Positions 10,512 to 21,639 of a stretch of DNA of 64,000 nucleotides are shown piece by piece. Within the stretch, counting starts at the first letter, position 1. Every line of letters starts with the position of its first letter. The stretch spans positions 1 through 64,000 of the forward strand of contig ARYC01001838.1 in assembly GCA_000711775.1 (NCBI GenBank), written 5' to 3'. Source of the stretch: Oxytricha trifallax. Taxonomy: Eukaryota; Ciliophora; Spirotrichea; Sporadotrichida; Oxytrichidae. Position numbers and translations under genes: made by a program. The notes beneath the pieces are model-generated. The model ran no database searches and had not been told where the DNA came from. It saw only the letters and a list, made by a program, of their open reading frames with translations.

Positions 10512-11955
10512 CATTAATACTCACTCTGAGATAAATCAGGACTCTTATTACTGGTTTTAATCATAAGTAAATAGTGAAAATTTAATATTTATACTTTCAC
10601 GAATAATTAGTTGAAAATTTGTCAATCATGCATGTATCTAAGATTTAATGAAAAGACAATTTCATATTTCAAAATTATTGTTTAAGCTTCTTATTTTTAT
10701 CCATTTTTTACTCTTATTAAAAGAAGTGGGAATAAAATTTTATTAGATTTAAATTTTTTCGAAATATTTTTATTCCGCGATATTGAATTTAAAATAGAAT
10801 TCTTACATTATCAATTAAAAATAAAAATTAATAATAATATTTTATCTTTATTTGAGAATAGATAGTATCTCTTTAAAATAAAATATATGGATTTAACTTA
10901 TAAAGTAAAAAAATATTGATTAAATTATTATGCTTATTAAGATGTTTAAAATTTCAATAAAATATTAATCTTCTAACTATACAATTAATAAATTTAATAA
11001 TACTTTAGTGACACTTTTCTTTCCTATGCATAAGCCCATTTTCGATAAGTTATAATTTATTTAATTATTTTTCTATCTAGTAGTAATTTATCTGGCTTTT
11101 ATATCAGTATTTATAATAATTTATTTTTCAAATTTCCAATCAACCTTCCCAATTCATACATATTCAATAATGAATTGTTGCTAAATAATAGAGTAAAAAT
11201 TAAATAATTATTTGTTAAAAAATTATTATTCAGAGAAATAGTAAAGCAAACGATTATGTCGACTTTGCTTTTCAACGAATTTATAAAAAAAATTTATTCA
11301 TTAAATATTATAATCAAACAAATTTCAATCAATTAATTCAAGTTCATTTTTAGAATTATATAAGCAAAGTAAAGTAATACAATGAAATGTATTTATCTTG
11401 AGATATAACTTAGAATGTTAAATCATGAATTCAATATAATTCCTAAGAATAAGTAAGTAAAATTCAATCAGCAAATCTAATTTAATTTAGATTTTGTTGC
11501 AACCTTTAATATAGCAGATTTTTTATACTTGAAACATTTATATTCTATATTTGCAAAATGAATAAATATATGGATATTATTTATTTATTTTCATACATAA
11601 CCATATAACCCCTGCTATTAAAGAATTATTTTTGATTAAACTTATTTGAATATTTAAAATGAATATTTAAATTATTTTTTTTATTATTCTTAATCTATTA
11701 ACATTTTATTCATTCAAAATTAACTATATAGATAAACCTTATTCCCAAAAATAAATGCACAAGAATTACATCTTTTAATAAATATCTTTTATCCAATAAA
11801 AAGTAAATTTTTTATTTAATTATTCACTAAGCCAGTAAACTTTCTATATCAAGAAAGAAATTGAATGCATATAAAAATATTAAAATACAAATAATAATTG
11901 AATTGAATATATATATTTATAATTTATTTAGTTTAAATATAAATATTACATCTAA
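10512..11955. other. AT-rich intergenic DNA with one dispersed repeat
   Basis: No coding was recognised. The only structured content is a copy of a dispersed repeat near 11005 (described separately). The stretch has frequent stops and low complexity. Confidence 0.5.
11005..11110 (+). repeat. Dispersed repeat, copy 1
   Basis: A block beginning GTGACACTTTTCTTTCCTAT and continuing ATAAGCCCATTTT recurs in direct orientation at 12503 and 26760. Identity is high in the first 35 bases and then fades. The family and function are unknown; it could be the end of a degenerate mobile element. Confidence 0.5.
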
Positions 11956-11959
11956 TTAT

Positions 11960-14900
11960 TATGAAATGAAAGTACTTTTCAAAGTTTTGCAAGAATTTAT
12001 TGAAAGTTCATTGGAAACTTATTATTAAATGAGTGAAATCTATAGTAATTTTATGTATAATACACTATAATATTGTATGAAACTTTTGAAGAAAAAGATT
12101 TTATTTTTCCCTTTTCATGAGGTGGCTAATACCTTTATTTGAAAGACTTAATAATTTCATCTTTAACACTAACAAAGATTAATTATTAAATGCTTAATTT
12201 ACAATCTACTCCATAAATAATTGTAAATATTAGAATAATATGCTCTAATGAAGATTTCATTTAAAATAATTGATTACGCTACTAAAAAGCTATTTAGATC
12301 CTTACTTTTCTTTCTACAAGATATAAATAATATTGTTTTATAATGAAGTTTCAGGATATGAAAAATATTTTATCAAATAATTTGAAAAATATAAATATAA
12401 AATTACCTGTTAAATCTCAACTTTTTGGTTTTTCTTTAGATTTAATATTTACCATTTAAGTTAAATCATATTACTAATTAATGAGTTCTTCATATATTGT
12501 ATTTTTTGACACCATTCTTTCCTATAGATAACCCAATTTTTACATTTATTTTATTTTTATTCGATCTATTTCCTTTTTATTCAGAGACTATTCTTATTGT
12601 CAATTTTGTTTCTCTAACTCACTTAACAGTTTAACAAATATTTTTGTAACATTGAATCATTATTTTAAACTAAAGAATTATAAATTTTACTAGTTATAAT
12701 CATTAATTTTTTAAAATATACAAGATCTATCCCTTTATTTTATCATAATTTAAAATTTAATGTTGAATTTTTACAACTTATTATTTATCTTGATTTGTAA
12801 AATATGTTGAAAAGTTAATAATAACTATAATTATTTAATATTGAAGCAAATATAAGTATTGATTAAAATTATTTGTATTATAGTTTATATCCACTTATTA
12901 AAAATTCAATTAAAGAAAATAAAAACTTAGAAATTCAATGAAAATGAAATCTAATGTTGATTAAAAATTATTAGAGAATTTTTAATTTTAAAAGTATATT
13001 TTAAAATAAATTACATGCTCCCATTAGTGTAGATTGTACCTAAATAAATTTCACTTTTTACATTTAAAAAATATAAATTCTTAACTTTTAATTTAATTCA
13101 AATATTTTAATATTTTTTTATGAATATGTATGTTGTAATAAGTAGATTTCTATAAATTAATTGTAAATTGTAAATATAAAATAACTTTACATTTAAAAGA
13201 TTTAGAATTAAGCAATCCCTTCATAGTCTTTTGTTATACTAATGAAGAGACTAAAATCACTCATTTTCTTTTTTTTGCTATTAGTTTTATTTATATTCTC
13301 TAAAACTTTCAAATATTTCTCTAAGTTTTTCCGAGACAATTTATCCCTTGCAAACAGTATTAGTAATGTCATAGCCTTCTTTTATAATTTATTTATAGTA
13401 ATTATATATTCTAAATATTGCAACAGTAAAACTTTGCTGGGTTATATGAATAAAAATGAAAACAAGATTGAATTTATTATCTACAGCTTGTAATTAAATG
13501 TAATAAAATTCATTTTAAATTAATATATTTTTATATGCCCAATTTCCTAATTTATCAACCTGTTAAATTTATATAAATGTATTTATTAATAAATAATGCA
13601 GTATTATTTATTAATAATTAAGTTAACATTTCATTTTTTAATTATTTTAATTTTTTTAAATATTTTAGTAACTGTTCTTGAGGATACAAAATTTTAAAAA
13701 GTTCATTAGGAATTTTATTTATATAAATTCATATTAATAATACTACAGATATTATAGCTAGATATATTTCTTTTTTATTCTATTTTACCTAATCCTTGAA
13801 CCAATTTACTTTGATTTAACTGGAGTTCATATATTTTTTAATAAAATTTTTTTTATAGTCAAGTTGACCTGATTAAGAAATGAGATAAAACGCCAATAAA
13901 ATAGTCCAGTTAATTTTGATTTTCGTTTTAATGTGCTTTAAGATCGTCCAAATCGGCTAATTTAATTGCCATTTTTTAAATTTACCAGTAATTAATTTTT
14001 TAATCTCAAATTTATTCCTACAATATTAAATTTCTACTGATCAATTAAACTTATATAATAAAAATATAAAATTAATCTTTTATTTCGTATGAAGTCTGAT
14101 GTTTATATTCTATAGTGTCAGGAGTTATCTAAATTGACTTAGAAAATAATTTTATATTTATAGTATTTTAAAAAATGATAATATTTAAAATTGAAATAAA
14201 TTGAAGTAATGATTTTTTCACTCAAATAACAATTCTTAATTGAATTCTAAATATTTTGAACTTTATGAAATATTAGACATAATTTTTAGTAACACTCACA
14301 TTTATATTATTAGAGCCACATACATATATAAAAAATTATTTAGTAAATGAACGAGTAGTTTGCCAGAACACTAAATTAATTTATAAAATTACAACTTACT
14401 GAAGACTTTTAAAGAATGAAATTAATTAACTAGGTTACCTGCCATGCATAGTTACAATAATAACCACTATGGAATTTTAATATTCGTAAATATTACGAGT
14501 CAACTAATCTATAGTTAAAAAGGATAATTGATTGTATAAAAACCAAAAACTAATGTTTAATTACCCAAAGATTTTAATAAAACCTAAAATTTATCACCAT
14601 AGTGTAAGATAGTCCCTTTAAGACCTGACATTAGATAAAACAGCAGTTTTTATTCCTTGTACTTATTTTGAATTACTAAATTCTATATTATATATTATTT
14701 AATCTCTTTAGTCGATGATTAAACTCTTAAAAAAGAAATTCATTGAATATATTTTAGAGATGTTTAGATGATTTCACAAGTTAAAAAGAGAATTACTAAT
14801 TCAAAGCTTTATATACAATTTTTAAATTGTATTGGAAGTTAAGCTTTTTTCCAATCATTTATAAAAATTGTGTATTTTTAATATTTTGATTATCATTAAT

Positions 14901-17900
14901 TTTATAGATGTTATAATTTGTTAGTAAGAAGTTTGTCATTATTAAAATTTTATTGAAAAATAAATTATTCCTCAATAATTTAAATACCAGCTTTCAAGAA
15001 TTTTTTTAATTTATCATATCTAAAATAATCTAATAATTATTGTATTAAAATAATAAAAATTTTAATAATAATGTCCCAAAAAGTATTCAGATTTAATTTT
15101 TAATTAAACATTATAAACTCATGTTCAACAATATACCAATAATATTATATTATATTATTGATTAAAACATCAAAGATTATAAAAACTGAGTTTTAAATTT
15201 ATGCTAACAACATATTAAAATTCTATAATAAATTATTTACATTAATTTATTCAATAATTTTTCTAACTCTAAATATCTCATAAATATTTTGAATTAATCA
15301 GTATCTGACATAAAAGCAAATAAGAATTTCATAGTTTCAATAAAAAAACAAAAATATATATTTAAAAATATAATAATAGAATATTTATAGTTGCTTGTTT
15401 TTTTAATTAATATCCAAATTATCAAGATAGACAGAGTTCGGAAAATAAGTTAAATGAATATAAATTATTTAAATTCTATCCTCAAATTATAATTTTATAG
15501 TGAAATTTTTCATATAAAATTTAAATCAATATTTTAAAGGGTTAGATTCTTTGATCTATATTAACAATTTTTTAATAAAAGTATTTAGAAACTATAATAA
15601 CAACTTAAGTTATTTTTAATTCTTAATAATTTAATAACTTTAAATCAAAATTTTTTAATTTAAAATAGAAAAGTTTGATAAATATTAAAAAAATTTATAT
15701 TTGTAAAAATTTGAAAAATTATTAGCCATATTTAATAATAATGCTAGTTTCATTTTGCATTTTTGAGCAACAATAAAATATATAGTGAAAATTATGGAAT
15801 TTCTGTTTAAATTGATTTATAAAATATGAAAAAAATCTATATAAAAAATACTTTAAACTATAGAACTTTCCTAAAAATTATTATAGAGTCTTTTTATATA
15901 TATTTTATAAATAAAGCTAAAAATAATAAATATGCTGACAAACTATACAGCTTTCAGAATATTTTATTTCTAAAAATAATTAATTTCAGTGATTAAATTA
16001 AGTTATTATAAAACTTAAACTGTGTATAAATGAGTAAATATTAACTAATAATAATTGAGATTTTAAATCTAATTTTCACTATATTCATTCTTTTCCTTAT
16101 CTTCCTCAATTTTTTAAATTTCATTTCCAATAAATTCCAAAGTTTATATGATAGTAGCCTCTTCTTAAATGCCTGTAAAAACAGAAACTATTAGATTTTT
16201 GTACACATCTTTATCGAATGTCAATAAGTGATAAAATGGTGGAAGGTGTTCAGGTATTATGTGATGTAAGTTTAATTCTTCAAGTAGCAAGAGAAAGTGA
16301 ATGTATGTATTATAATAGGATTAAGTTTTATTAGGGATAATAATTCCAATTAATTTAATTAATGGAACACTTTTAATTATATAATCTACTTAATTATGAT
16401 TTTTAACTTTTTAGAGAATAATAGTTATTATTTTTCTAAAAAATATATTCTAGCAATAACGTTCAGTTTTGAAATTATAATTAATTGGTATCTTAAAGGC
16501 AATCTAAAATTATAAATTAATAGAAATTTTTGAAAACTTAATGAGATAGTTAAGTCCTTGTTAATTTGTCTCTTCTTTCTCAATATCTTTCTTAATTAAT
16601 AACTCCCCAACAAGTCCAAAAAATTTTAGGGTTATCATGTGAGAATCACCACATAAATCTCTGTACTTTTAAAGCCAGATTTAAGATTCCTTAAGAGCTT
16701 CTTCTATAAAATTATTACCTTTCAAAACGTCAATATTGTAGAACAAAAAATTGGTATCTAATAGTTTATAGAATATATTCTTATCTTTTAAATTTATTAA
16801 TATTTCAGTATTCATTTAATAGAGAATAAATAAGTGACATTAAATTTGATAAATGATAAAGATTTTTAAGATTTATTTTTTTTATTTAAAATAGCTGATT
16901 TTAATTTTGAATAGATAATCTTCTTTGTAAATTAAATAAAATAATAGTAATATTAATTAATATTTGTTTATACACATAATAAGATTTAATTATTATGATG
17001 AATTTTTCATGATAATTCAATTTATAAATAATAATGCATTTTTTTATTTAATGCAATTTTAAATTCACTAAAAAAAAGACTCTCTTTAATTATAAATTTG
17101 ATTGATTTTATTCATTCAATTTTTTTTCACTTTTATTAAAAAATCGATTTACATAATATACAAGAATACTAAGTTTACTTAGTTATTTGCATAGAAGTCT
17201 TTCTTGGTTTTGAGATTGATTATATCCACATTAAAATCCTAAAAACCTTTAACTAATTTTTAAATGATTTTATTAGTGGGTAATATTTGGGATCTTATTG
17301 GGGTTAGTTGAGATATTATGCTAAGTGGAAATGAGAAATAAAAATAAGCAATATTTAGGGTCTAATTATGATTAAAAATATATTTAGATTTGTTGCTTAA
17401 GTTTTGGTTTTGTGCCTAGTATCTAAATAAACTATGTCAAAGCAGAACTGAGTTGTGCATCTAAGAAGTTATGGCACAAGGATACCACAACTGATAAGTA
17501 TCAGTGCTTGCAAGCCCTTTAAAGTTTTAGATATGTTATTAAAACATCCTGAAATAGTAAATAGAAGTCTTATAGACTTTTATTTACTATTTTCTGGGAT
17601 TCAAATACTTTAAAGTACTGAGAACACTTTTCAAAAGACTAGCGAGCTGTGATATTCCATCACAAGTTTCCTAACATAAGTATCTCTCAATAGACTATAG
17701 CTAATATTTATAGTCGATATGGTATTACTTTCAACAATGTCAACAAAATGAATTTACACTAAGGTGAAGCTGTTTTTTGCTTTAAAATACGTATTAATAA
17801 GTCAGGAAACAAGAAGTATGATAAAAATAGAAGTCTATGAAGCCAAACAAAGCTTGAAGAGACATTCTAAAAAGGTACAATTTGAAAATTCCAAGATCCA

Positions 17901-20900
17901 TTTCATGTATGACAAAGTTGATGGAAGTACTAATGCAAAAATTTGGATAAGTATTATTCACAATAGCAACAGTAAAGAATCATCGCAAAAGTAAAATCTC
18001 AGTGAGTTCTTGATTAAAGGTTAAAGAGACTTAAAAATATGAACCAGTTATATAAAAATAAAATGCTCTTAAGTCTTTTCGATAGTTAAAAGAAAACCCC
18101 AAAATTTAGAGAAGATTAGGCTAAAAGAACTAACCTAATTTTAAATACTTTTCTAAGCATGATTCTAAAATAAATCTAAAAGACTACTATAAATATTTCG
18201 ACATTAAATCGAATTGAATTTGGTAATGTGTTGAAAACTATCTAAAAATAAGCGTGCTTAACAAGAAAAAGCTTATTGTGGCTGATCATTATGCATACAA
18301 GATATATTCTTCTAGATATATAATTATTATTGAGCATTAATATAAGTTTGATCATGAATAAATGATTCTTAAAATGATTAAAGAAGAGATCGGAAGAACT
18401 TTTTTAAGTGAGAGGATACTATTTAAAGATACAGTTTAATATCGCTAAAGCTCTATGATTTGAAATGACTCTCACAAACTGTTGAAATCATATCAGATAT
18501 CCTGATGATTTTAGTGATATTCTTATAATATAGGATTAAGGATGTCAAAATTGCATGAACTTGTATATGTTCAAAGAGATTTTAAAAATGAATATTTTAA
18601 GCTGCTCTTTAAAGGTAGTAGTTATTGACTTTAAAAGAGCCTAATAAAAAAATGATCAAAAGATTAGAAAAAGTTCTTTTTTTTTAATCTTGGATAATTA
18701 CCAATCAGAGAATAATGGACCAAATGCTCTGTGTAACAAGATAAACGCAGTTGCAAAATTTATACTGAAAAGTGATATGGAAAATATGGCTTAATAAGTA
18801 AAATTTTGAAAAATAATCAGTAAGCTTTAAGATGTATGCAAAGAAATTTAAATGATAGCAAAGATAATCATAGTTAGTGCCCATTTATATCCTAGTAAAT
18901 ATATGACATACTCAATCCACAAAAGAGAGCAAGATCCAAGAAATACAACAAAGACAAGCAAAAAATATTGGTTCAATGAGAGTATACAAAAATTCTATAA
19001 TTACACATAACCCTTCATTTTTTCTACTAACCCCATTAAGACTCCGATAATATCCTACAAACAAATCCCAACTAAGAGTTTTTGGGGTTTTTGATTGAAT
19101 AATTCCTAAAAAGGTTTAACTGTTTTCTTTATTGATTTACAATTATCAAGGAATGATTAAGTATTTATTTAAAACACATCTCTTTTATTTCAAAAATTCT
19201 CTTGAATTGTTTTAAATTTAAGTAAAAATAAAATATTTTGGTTTATTTATTTTAATGATTCATTACATTGAGGGAGGATGCTATTCTAAAATGAAGCTAT
19301 TTATTATTCAGTATTCTCATCCTCAGAAATTTAGGATTCATCACTCTCTTCTCCACCTTAATTAATTATATATTAGTTTTTGAGTAAAATAATTATTATA
19401 TATTTTAATTAAGAAATGACATTTTTAAAAAAAAATTAGATAATAATAATTGCAAAATCACACAATAGATAAAATTTCTTTTATCAAATATTTTTTTAAA
19501 GAAATACATTAGATTTAGTAAAATTAATTAATTATTGCTTGATTTTAGTATTTTATAATTTATAAAATGATTGATTTTTTATTAGCTATTGTATTCTGTA
19601 ATAAATGAAAAGCTTATAGTTTTTGCTATTATTGTAAATTTTAATGCCAAAGAGAGAAAAAGCTTTTTTATAATAATTACAAAATATCTCTTCCTAAATT
19701 AAATTATGACTATTTTTTCTCAAAGTGAGATTGATTAATAATTGCTGGATATATTGTACAATAGACCTTGATTAAGATTTTTAGTCATTTTGAAATTAAT
19801 AATTGTCATGATTTAGATTTAAATAAATTATCTATCAATAGTAATAAAATGTTCTTTATTATTTTATTTTTTTAAAAAAAATCCTTATATCTTCACATAT
19901 TAGTTTTTCAAATAGTGTTCTTTACTAGAAAAGCTTCATCATACTCGATTTTTATCATTTTTTATAATTTTAAAAATGATAATTAGTTTTTAGTGAATAA
20001 GGTTATAGAGGAAACATCATAAATTAAATCAATAATGGTATAATAAAGCAGTAAAGATAAAATATTTATTAAATTCAAACTAAATACTAAAACAGTATCA
20101 TTTAATATTAATGATTTTATAAAATATTGAAAAAATTAATCTATTAAACACCTTGAATGCGAATCTTTTCAAATTTTAATGGAAGAATGAACTTCTTCCT
20201 ATTTGGAAATTTTTTGTCTAAATGATCTAACTTATCTTTTATATTGTAAATTTCATCTTTTTAGTTTGTGATTATCTGAAAGAGTATATTTTAATAAAAA
20301 TGATCCTCATTACCCTTTATAATATTCTCCAATTCCTTGCTCAAGTAATATCTACTTTCCTCTAATTTGATTTTACCTTATAGTGTAAAATAAGGCTCAA
20401 AAGTTTAAAATAAAGTTTTAGACTCATTGAGAGGTAGACCATTAGCTTGCTAAACAATTTTTAGGTCTCCCATAATATCTAAAATCAGTTATTTGACGCT
20501 AGATGCAAGATTATGAAAATTTAAAAATAATAAAATTTTTATTAGCAGAGATTAATAAAAGGTAAGACCTTGAAAGCCTAGAAATTAATTTTTAATGTTC
20601 TTAAACACATTTTTAGAAACTATTGAAATGAGGGTTTATTAAACATTAGAAAAGAAAAATATTATAATTATATCAACTGAAAAAAAATTAAAAATATTTT
20701 TATTTCTTCTGATATTTATGACTAGGGTCTTTATTTGAAATCATGGTCTAGCATTAAATAAAAAATAAATAATTAGCATTCATTAATGATAAAATTCATG
20801 AATTTTACAGATTATTTAATTAAAGCTCAACTTTGTTTGATTGTCAAAATTGTTTCAAACTTAATAAAGTCATCTTCATTATGGTAATCTTATAAATTAT

Positions 20901-21286
20901 CAAGACTTAAAATTTGAATTTAAAGCTTTTGCTTATTCTTTTCAATTGCACAATCCTATATTATTGGCAGTAATTAACCTTCAAAGATCAATTTATATTT
21001 CGTCAAGTAGGCTATGTGATAGATGGCTTCAATTTTATTCTCATCTTTCATTTGAGTGATTAAATTTTGAACAAAACTAGCATTTTGCATTATGTTCTTC
21101 GACCATGTTTTGAGAGTCAGTCTTAAATCTTGATTGCTCATTAAATCATTGAGAATATCTTGACAAATGTTTTTATTTTCAGATTTAAAACTTAATATTA
21201 TTAATAATTTCCTAAAATGACTGATTATTTTAACAATTATTATAATTATTTAATGCTGTACGGAAATTATTACTGGGTTCAGACAT
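11960..21286 (-). CDS. Helical (possibly HEAT/ARM-like) protein gene in at least eight scattered segments
   Basis: Minus-strand segments, open with TAA/TAG as Gln, lie at about 21286-20830 (start MSEPSNNFRTALNN), 20510-20150, 19370-19255 (acidic, GGEESDESQISEDEN), 16790-16540, 16325-16060, 14670-14545, 13490-13205 and 12175-11960. Typical pieces are LTLKTWSKNIMQNASFV, LCGDSHMITLKFFGLVGELL, HLPPFYHLLTFDKDVYKNLI and LFYLMSGLKGTILHYGDKF. They look like successive amphipathic helices of an alpha-solenoid. That they form one gene is inferred from the shared strand, order and style; they could be two or more genes. A TBE-like element lies between the third and fourth segments. The first segment has a frame change near 21200 and a possible end at TGA near 20825. 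No family can be named. Confidence 0.45.
12503..12600 (+). repeat. Dispersed repeat, copy 2
   Basis: The copy begins TTGACACCATTCTTTCCTAT and shares the CTTTCCTATA core and the following CCCA motif with copies at 11005 and 26760. Confidence 0.45.
13500..16059. other. AT-rich DNA with a single short coding island
   Basis: Apart from the short coding segment near 14545-14670 and the MITE relic at 13865, this 2.5 kb is AT-rich and shows nothing recognisable. If the flanking segments belong to one gene, it is IES DNA. Confidence 0.4.
13865..13990. repeat. Degenerate relic of the hairpin MITE family
   Basis: The stretch contains TAGTCCAGTTAATTTTGATT and, 40 bases on, AAGATCGTCCAAATCGG. The same two blocks at similar spacing occur in the right arms of the hairpin elements at 38772 and 50453. 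Only this half is recognisable. Confidence 0.45.
17232..19092 (+). mobile_element. TBE-like element, 1.86 kb, decayed
   Basis: The left end (CCTAAAAACC near 17240) and right end (GAGTTTTTGGGGTTTTTG near 19092) are degenerate telomeric tips. The inverted repeat continues inward: GATCTTATTGGGGTTAG on the left pairs with the complement of CTAACCCCATTAAGACTCC on the right. Plus-strand open stretches between 17400 and 18000 include KKLWHKDTTTDKYQCLQA, NNVNKMNLHQGEAVFCF and KIHFMYDKVDGSTNAKIWIS, interrupted by several TGA codons and frame changes. They are presumably remains of an element gene, but I could not place them in a known TBE protein. It separates two segments of the helical protein gene. 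Confidence 0.65.
20830..21286 (-). CDS. N-terminal segment of the helical protein gene
   Basis: ATG at 21286 starts MSEPSNNFRTALNNYNN. After a short AT-rich stretch with a frame change near 21200 (a small intron or IES is likely), the frame is open for about 120 codons with NICQDILNDLMSNQDLRLTL, MKDENKIEAIYHIAYLTKY and YHNEDDFIKFETILTIKQS, ending at a TGA that may lie just inside an IES. It follows kinase copy B by about 350 bp on the same strand. Confidence 0.55.
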
Positions 21287-21639
21287 TTAATATCAATAGT
21301 TAGAAGAGTTTTAAAAATATATATTTTTTTAATTAATGTTTATAAAGAGGTTTATATTTTGTATTATATTTTGATTTGCTTTTATATTATATTTATTAAG
21401 CAATGAAATTCGCATAAAGAATTTCAATGGCATTTATTTATTTTTTATTAATTTTTTCCTCAAAAATTTTTTATAATTTTAAAAAGTATAATACACTCTT
21501 TTAATTATCGATCAGTTTATTTTCTTTAGGGTATACAAGTTAAATTTATTTAATAAAACGATAGCTTAGAGATGAATTCAAATTATTTATTTGTATAAAT
21601 ATTTGATTTTCTTACATATTGATGGTTTTAATTGAGTAT

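Noticed and set aside
13242-13493. A hydrophobic plus-strand ORF resembling a membrane protein
   Set aside because: The minus strand over the same bases is strongly coding with the ciliate code (ARDKLSRKNLEKYLKVLEN, FSLFISITKDYEGIAQ); the plus ORF is its shadow.
14560-14670. The GLKGTILHYGD segment as a USP-type deubiquitinase histidine box
   Set aside because: The following residues are KFQVLLKSLG instead of the required GHY, and no Cys box was found upstream.
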